From an uncultured Collinsella sp. (GTDB lineage: Bacteria; Actinomycetota; Coriobacteriia; Coriobacteriales; Coriobacteriaceae): a stretch of DNA of 7,464 bases. The notes under the pieces are model-generated. The model was given only the letters and a program-made list of their open reading frames with translations, was not told the origin of the DNA and searched no databases. Shown here one piece after another: positions 5,389 through 7,464 of the stretch; the first letter of the stretch is position 1, and each line of letters begins with the position of its first letter. Made by a program: the position numbers and the translations under genes. The stretch is from positions 1 to 7,464 of the forward strand of contig CABMPS010000089.1 of NCBI GenBank assembly GCA_902388545.1. The letters run 5' to 3'.

Positions 5389-5927
5389 AGCTGAATGCCC
5401 TCGGCGACCTTCTCGACGGCCTTGTCGCCGGCGAGCGTGCGCAGCAGCTCAAGCGCAAAGGGGAGCGACTGGGCCATGCCGCTGGCGGTGATGATGTTGC
5501 CGTCTTGCGTAACCTTTTCGCCGGTATAGGCGCCTTCGGGGAAGCTTTTCTCAAAGCCAGGGAAGCACGTGGCGTGGCGCCCCTCGAGCAGGTCGAGCTC
5601 GCCCAGGATAAACGGGGCAGCGCAGATGGCGGCGACGTGCTTGGTCGCGGCGAACTCGCAGACCACGTCGCAGACGCGCTGATCGGCGCGCAGGTTGGTG
5701 GCACCGGGCAGGCCGCCGGGCAGCACGACGCAGTCGTACTCGTCAAAGTTGATCTCATCAAAGAGCGCATCGCAGGTCACAGGGATCTGCAGCGAGCTTA
5801 CGACCTCACGCGTGGGCATGATCGAGACGAGCGTGGCACGCACGCCGCCGCGACGCATGACATCGACCATGGTCAAGCATTCAATAGTTTCAAAGCCATC
5901 GGCGGCGAGAACGGCAACGCTGGGCAT
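5385..5927 (-). CDS. DJ-1/PfpI/YajL-family protein
   Basis: A 180-residue cytoplasmic protein of the DJ-1 superfamily, whose members are variously described as chaperones, glyoxalase/deglycase-type enzymes or oxidative-stress sensors; the true activity is disputed. It aligns well with the DJ-1/YajL branch: AADGFETIECLTMVDVMRRGG (from residue 8) supplies the conserved acidic residue E16, VLPGGLPGA (68-76) is the glycine loop, and AAICAAP (99-105) holds the reactive nucleophile-elbow cysteine C102. GNIITASGMAQS near the C terminus is also typical. ATG 5927-5925 is chosen because AAAGGA lies six bases upstream; the frame runs open to 6134 with no ribosome site and would add 69 low-complexity residues overlapping rlmD. 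A start at ATG 5942 is possible but less likely. It is translationally coupled to maf through a TATGA overlap. Confidence 0.92.
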   Translation of the reverse strand: MPSVAVLAADGFETIECLTMVDVMRRGGVRATLVSIMPTREVVSSLQIPVTCDALFDEINFDEYDCVVLPGGLPGATNLRADQRVCDVVCEFAATKHVAAICAAPFILGELDLLEGRHATCFPGFEKSFPEGAYTGEKVTQDGNIITASGMAQSLPFALELLRTLAGDKAVEKVAEGIQL

Positions 5928-5963
5928 GAGGGTTCCTTTCATAGGCGGCATACAATTAGCCGT

Positions 5964-5992
5964 CTTATACCCCGAAGACCTCCGCTTGCCAC
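5964..5992 (-). promoter_or_regulatory. Predicted promoter for the DJ-1-family gene and maf
   Basis: The minus strand carries GTGGCA (5992-5987, four of six consensus bases), a 17-base spacer and TATAAG (5969-5964, five of six). The start point would be near 5957, about 30 bases before the chosen ATG. No clear terminator separates this site from the upstream methyltransferase gene, so read-through from that gene is also likely. Confidence 0.5.
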
Positions 5993-6003
5993 GCTCGATT
6001 TCC

Positions 6004-6027
6004 CAATGATTTTTCTGAGCAATGATT
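6004..6027. repeat. Short direct repeat CAATGATT, period 16
   Basis: CAATGATT occurs at 6004-6011 and again at 6020-6027 in the gap after the methyltransferase stop, upstream of the predicted DJ-1-family promoter. A 16-base spacing is not a full number of helical turns. It could be chance in a short AT-rich gap or a tandem protein-binding site. Confidence 0.3.
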
Positions 6028-6033
6028 AAGTGA

Positions 6034-7347
6034 CTAGTTGCGCCTAAGGTGGACGACGGTCTCGCAGTGGAAGGTTTGTGGGAACAGGTCGACTGGCGTG
6101 ATCTTGACGGGGGAGAAGGTGCCTTCTTCGACAAAGCGTTTGAGATCGCGCGCCAGGGTGGCCGGGTCGCAGCTCACGTAGGCGACATCGCGAGCACTCG
6201 TGCTGGCGATAAGGTCGATCGCCTCGGGGGCGAGGCCTGCGCGCGGCGGGTCGACCACCAAGACGTCGGCATCCTGGTCGGGGAACTCGCGCACCGCGTC
6301 TCCGCCAATGACGTCGACGTTATCGAGCTTGTTGATCTCCAAGTTACGGCGTAGATCGCGCACGGCGGGGCCGTAGGCCTCGACGGCGGCGACAAAGTCG
6401 CAGCGGCGGGCGAGCGGCAGGGTAAAGGTGCCGGCACCGCAGTACAGGTCCACGGCAAGCTCGTCTTCCTGCGGGTCGAGCGCTTCCATGACAAGCTCGA
6501 TCAAAATCTCGGCGCCCTTGGTGTTGACCTGGAAAAAAGACGGGGCAGACAAGCGCATCTGACCCTCGGCGATATTCTCGGTCCATGAGCCCTCTCCGGC
6601 GAGCATTTCGACCTTGGAGACACGGCGGGCCTTCTTTTCGCCCTTGCTCATCACGCGCACGATGCTCGTGGGATGAGCGGCGTCCGCCAGCACGCGGGAG
6701 ACCTGCGAGCGCGGAAAAGAGCCTGTGGGTGTCCAGAGTGCGACCTCGAGTGCCTTGGTACGGCGCGATGCACGAATGCCCACGCGTTCGAGTCCCAAGT
6801 CATGGCTGCCGCTTAGATAGTTGAGTGCGCCGACGACCGATTTGAGCGCCTTCGGGAAGCGCTTATCGAACAGCGGGCACGCATCGACGGTCACGATTTT
6901 GCTGGGGTCGACACCGTGCATGCCAAGGCGCACGCGACCGTTGACGACGGTCGGTTCGAGCTCGATTTTATTGCGGTAGCCCCAGTCGTCCTTGGTGTGG
7001 CAGATGGGCTGTACCAACTCATCGACCTGCTCAGGAACGAACTTGCCGATGCGCTCGAGCGTGGAGCGCAGGTTTTGCTCCTTGGCGGCGAGCTGTGCCG
7101 TGCGTGAGAGATTGCCCCACGAACAACCGCCGCAGATGCCAACGAAGGGGCAGGGGGGCTGAATGCGATCGGGGCTCGGCTCCAGAATCTCGGTCGTGCG
7201 GGCGCGCATGAACGACTTGCCGTCCTGTACGACCTCGGCCTCGACGGTGTCGCCTGCCACGGCGCCCTGCACAAAGACGGCCTTGCCGTTGTCGGCGTGC
7301 GCCAGCCCGTCGGCGCCGTAGGTCATCGATTCTATAGTGAGCTTCAT
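6034..7347 (-). CDS. rlmD: 23S rRNA (uracil-5-)-methyltransferase, TrmA/RumA family with TRAM domain
   Basis: A 437-residue SAM-dependent enzyme that makes 5-methyluridine in RNA, most likely 23S rRNA (U1939 and/or U747, as RlmD or RlmCD). An N-terminal TRAM domain (about 1-55) is followed by a [4Fe-4S] cluster set, C66-x5-C72-x2-C75, with the fourth cysteine C157 in DACPLF. DWGYRNKIEL (121-130) is conserved. The methyltransferase half has FFQVN (271-275), the SAM loop DLYCGAGTF (300-308), DPPRAG (366-371), SCDPATLARD (392-401) with nucleophile C393, and FHCETVVH with catalytic E429. ATG 7347-7345 begins exactly at the TRAM domain, with AGGCAGGGAT just upstream; an upstream ATG at 7383 would add 12 residues but has no ribosome site. 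Which uridine is methylated, and even tRNA rather than rRNA, cannot be settled here. The enzyme residues are complete. Confidence 0.93.
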   Translation of the reverse strand: MKLTIESMTYGADGLAHADNGKAVFVQGAVAGDTVEAEVVQDGKSFMRARTTEILEPSPDRIQPPCPFVGICGGCSWGNLSRTAQLAAKEQNLRSTLERIGKFVPEQVDELVQPICHTKDDWGYRNKIELEPTVVNGRVRLGMHGVDPSKIVTVDACPLFDKRFPKALKSVVGALNYLSGSHDLGLERVGIRASRRTKALEVALWTPTGSFPRSQVSRVLADAAHPTSIVRVMSKGEKKARRVSKVEMLAGEGSWTENIAEGQMRLSAPSFFQVNTKGAEILIELVMEALDPQEDELAVDLYCGAGTFTLPLARRCDFVAAVEAYGPAVRDLRRNLEINKLDNVDVIGGDAVREFPDQDADVLVVDPPRAGLAPEAIDLIASTSARDVAYVSCDPATLARDLKRFVEEGTFSPVKITPVDLFPQTFHCETVVHLRRN

Positions 7348-7393
7348 ATCCCTGCCTGTCATTCGTGTTGTTGCTCGCACCATGGTAGCAGGG

Positions 7394-7437
7394 AAAAGCG
7401 CCCCGCATCCGAGGCTTTCCTCAAATGCGGGGCGCTT
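7394..7437 (-). terminator. Terminator of an upstream minus-strand gene outside the window
   Basis: A perfect 13-bp stem (7396-7408 with 7425-7437) carries an inner GAGG/CCTC stem at 7411-7422. On the minus strand the 3' arm ends GGGCGCTTTTCCC, giving a four-T run at 7397-7394. The plus strand has no T-run after the stem, so termination is minus-directed. It separates the methyltransferase gene from whatever precedes it and leaves under 50 bases for that gene's own promoter. Confidence 0.8.
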
Positions 7438-7458
7438 CTACAAACTGCTTCTACAAAC
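7434..7458. repeat. Tandem 12-base repeat GCTTCTACAAAC
   Basis: GCTTCTACAAAC occurs perfectly at 7434-7445 and 7447-7458, with one base between them. The first copy overlaps the 3' foot of the terminator stem. On the minus strand each copy contains TAG, so the upstream gene may stop in or near this duplication. Confidence 0.6.
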
Positions 7459-7464
7459 GACTAT

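Noticed and set aside
5928..6134. 69-residue N-terminal extension of the DJ-1-family protein
   Set aside because: The extension is low-complexity, overlaps the methyltransferase gene, and the DJ-1 fold begins exactly at the ATG with a ribosome site at 5927.
7348..7383. Upstream start of the methyltransferase at 7383
   Set aside because: It has no ribosome site, lies close behind a terminator, and adds 12 residues not part of the TRAM domain.

Overview
The window reads as high-G+C bacterial chromosome, most likely an anaerobic gut actinobacterium of the class Coriobacteriia (Collinsella is my best guess). That rests on codon use, protein style and gene mix, not on a search. Six protein-coding genes are complete and one is cut by the left edge. 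No tRNA, rRNA, CRISPR array, insertion sequence or phage gene is visible.

Left part (1-1116): the 5' 294 codons of phosphate acetyltransferase (pta) lie on the minus strand. A compact 232-base divergent control region separates it from glf. Perfect TATAAT boxes on the two strands form the arms of one dyad, so the promoters overlap. The pta leader carries a strong hairpin, and the glf leader carries smaller dyads.

Plus-strand pair (1117-3343): glf (UDP-galactopyranose mutase) overlaps a family 2 glycosyltransferase gene. Glf makes UDP-galactofuranose, and the transferase probably adds a sugar, plausibly Galf, to a surface glycan or glycolipid.

Convergent gap (3344-3704): 361 bases without a gene, occupied by two long imperfect hairpins of about 113 and 125 bases in opposite orientation. 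They share the same internal sequence blocks (ACAGTCCTG and TGCGGAACTCG), while their outer stems differ in sequence yet stay paired. Each lies just downstream of, and in sense with, one of the two convergent genes. This pair is the most interesting thing in the window: a candidate structured RNA or palindromic repeat family.

Minus-strand block (3705-7383), in transcription order: a TrmA/RumA-family 23S rRNA uracil-5-methyltransferase, a DJ-1/PfpI-family protein, a Maf nucleotide pyrophosphatase coupled to it by a 4-base overlap, and a P1-family (DmpA/NylC-like) self-processing peptidase behind its own leader. A terminator for a further upstream minus-strand gene lies at the right edge. The block is mostly housekeeping, nucleotide-pool and protein-quality functions. 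The glf pair is the only surface-glycan module.
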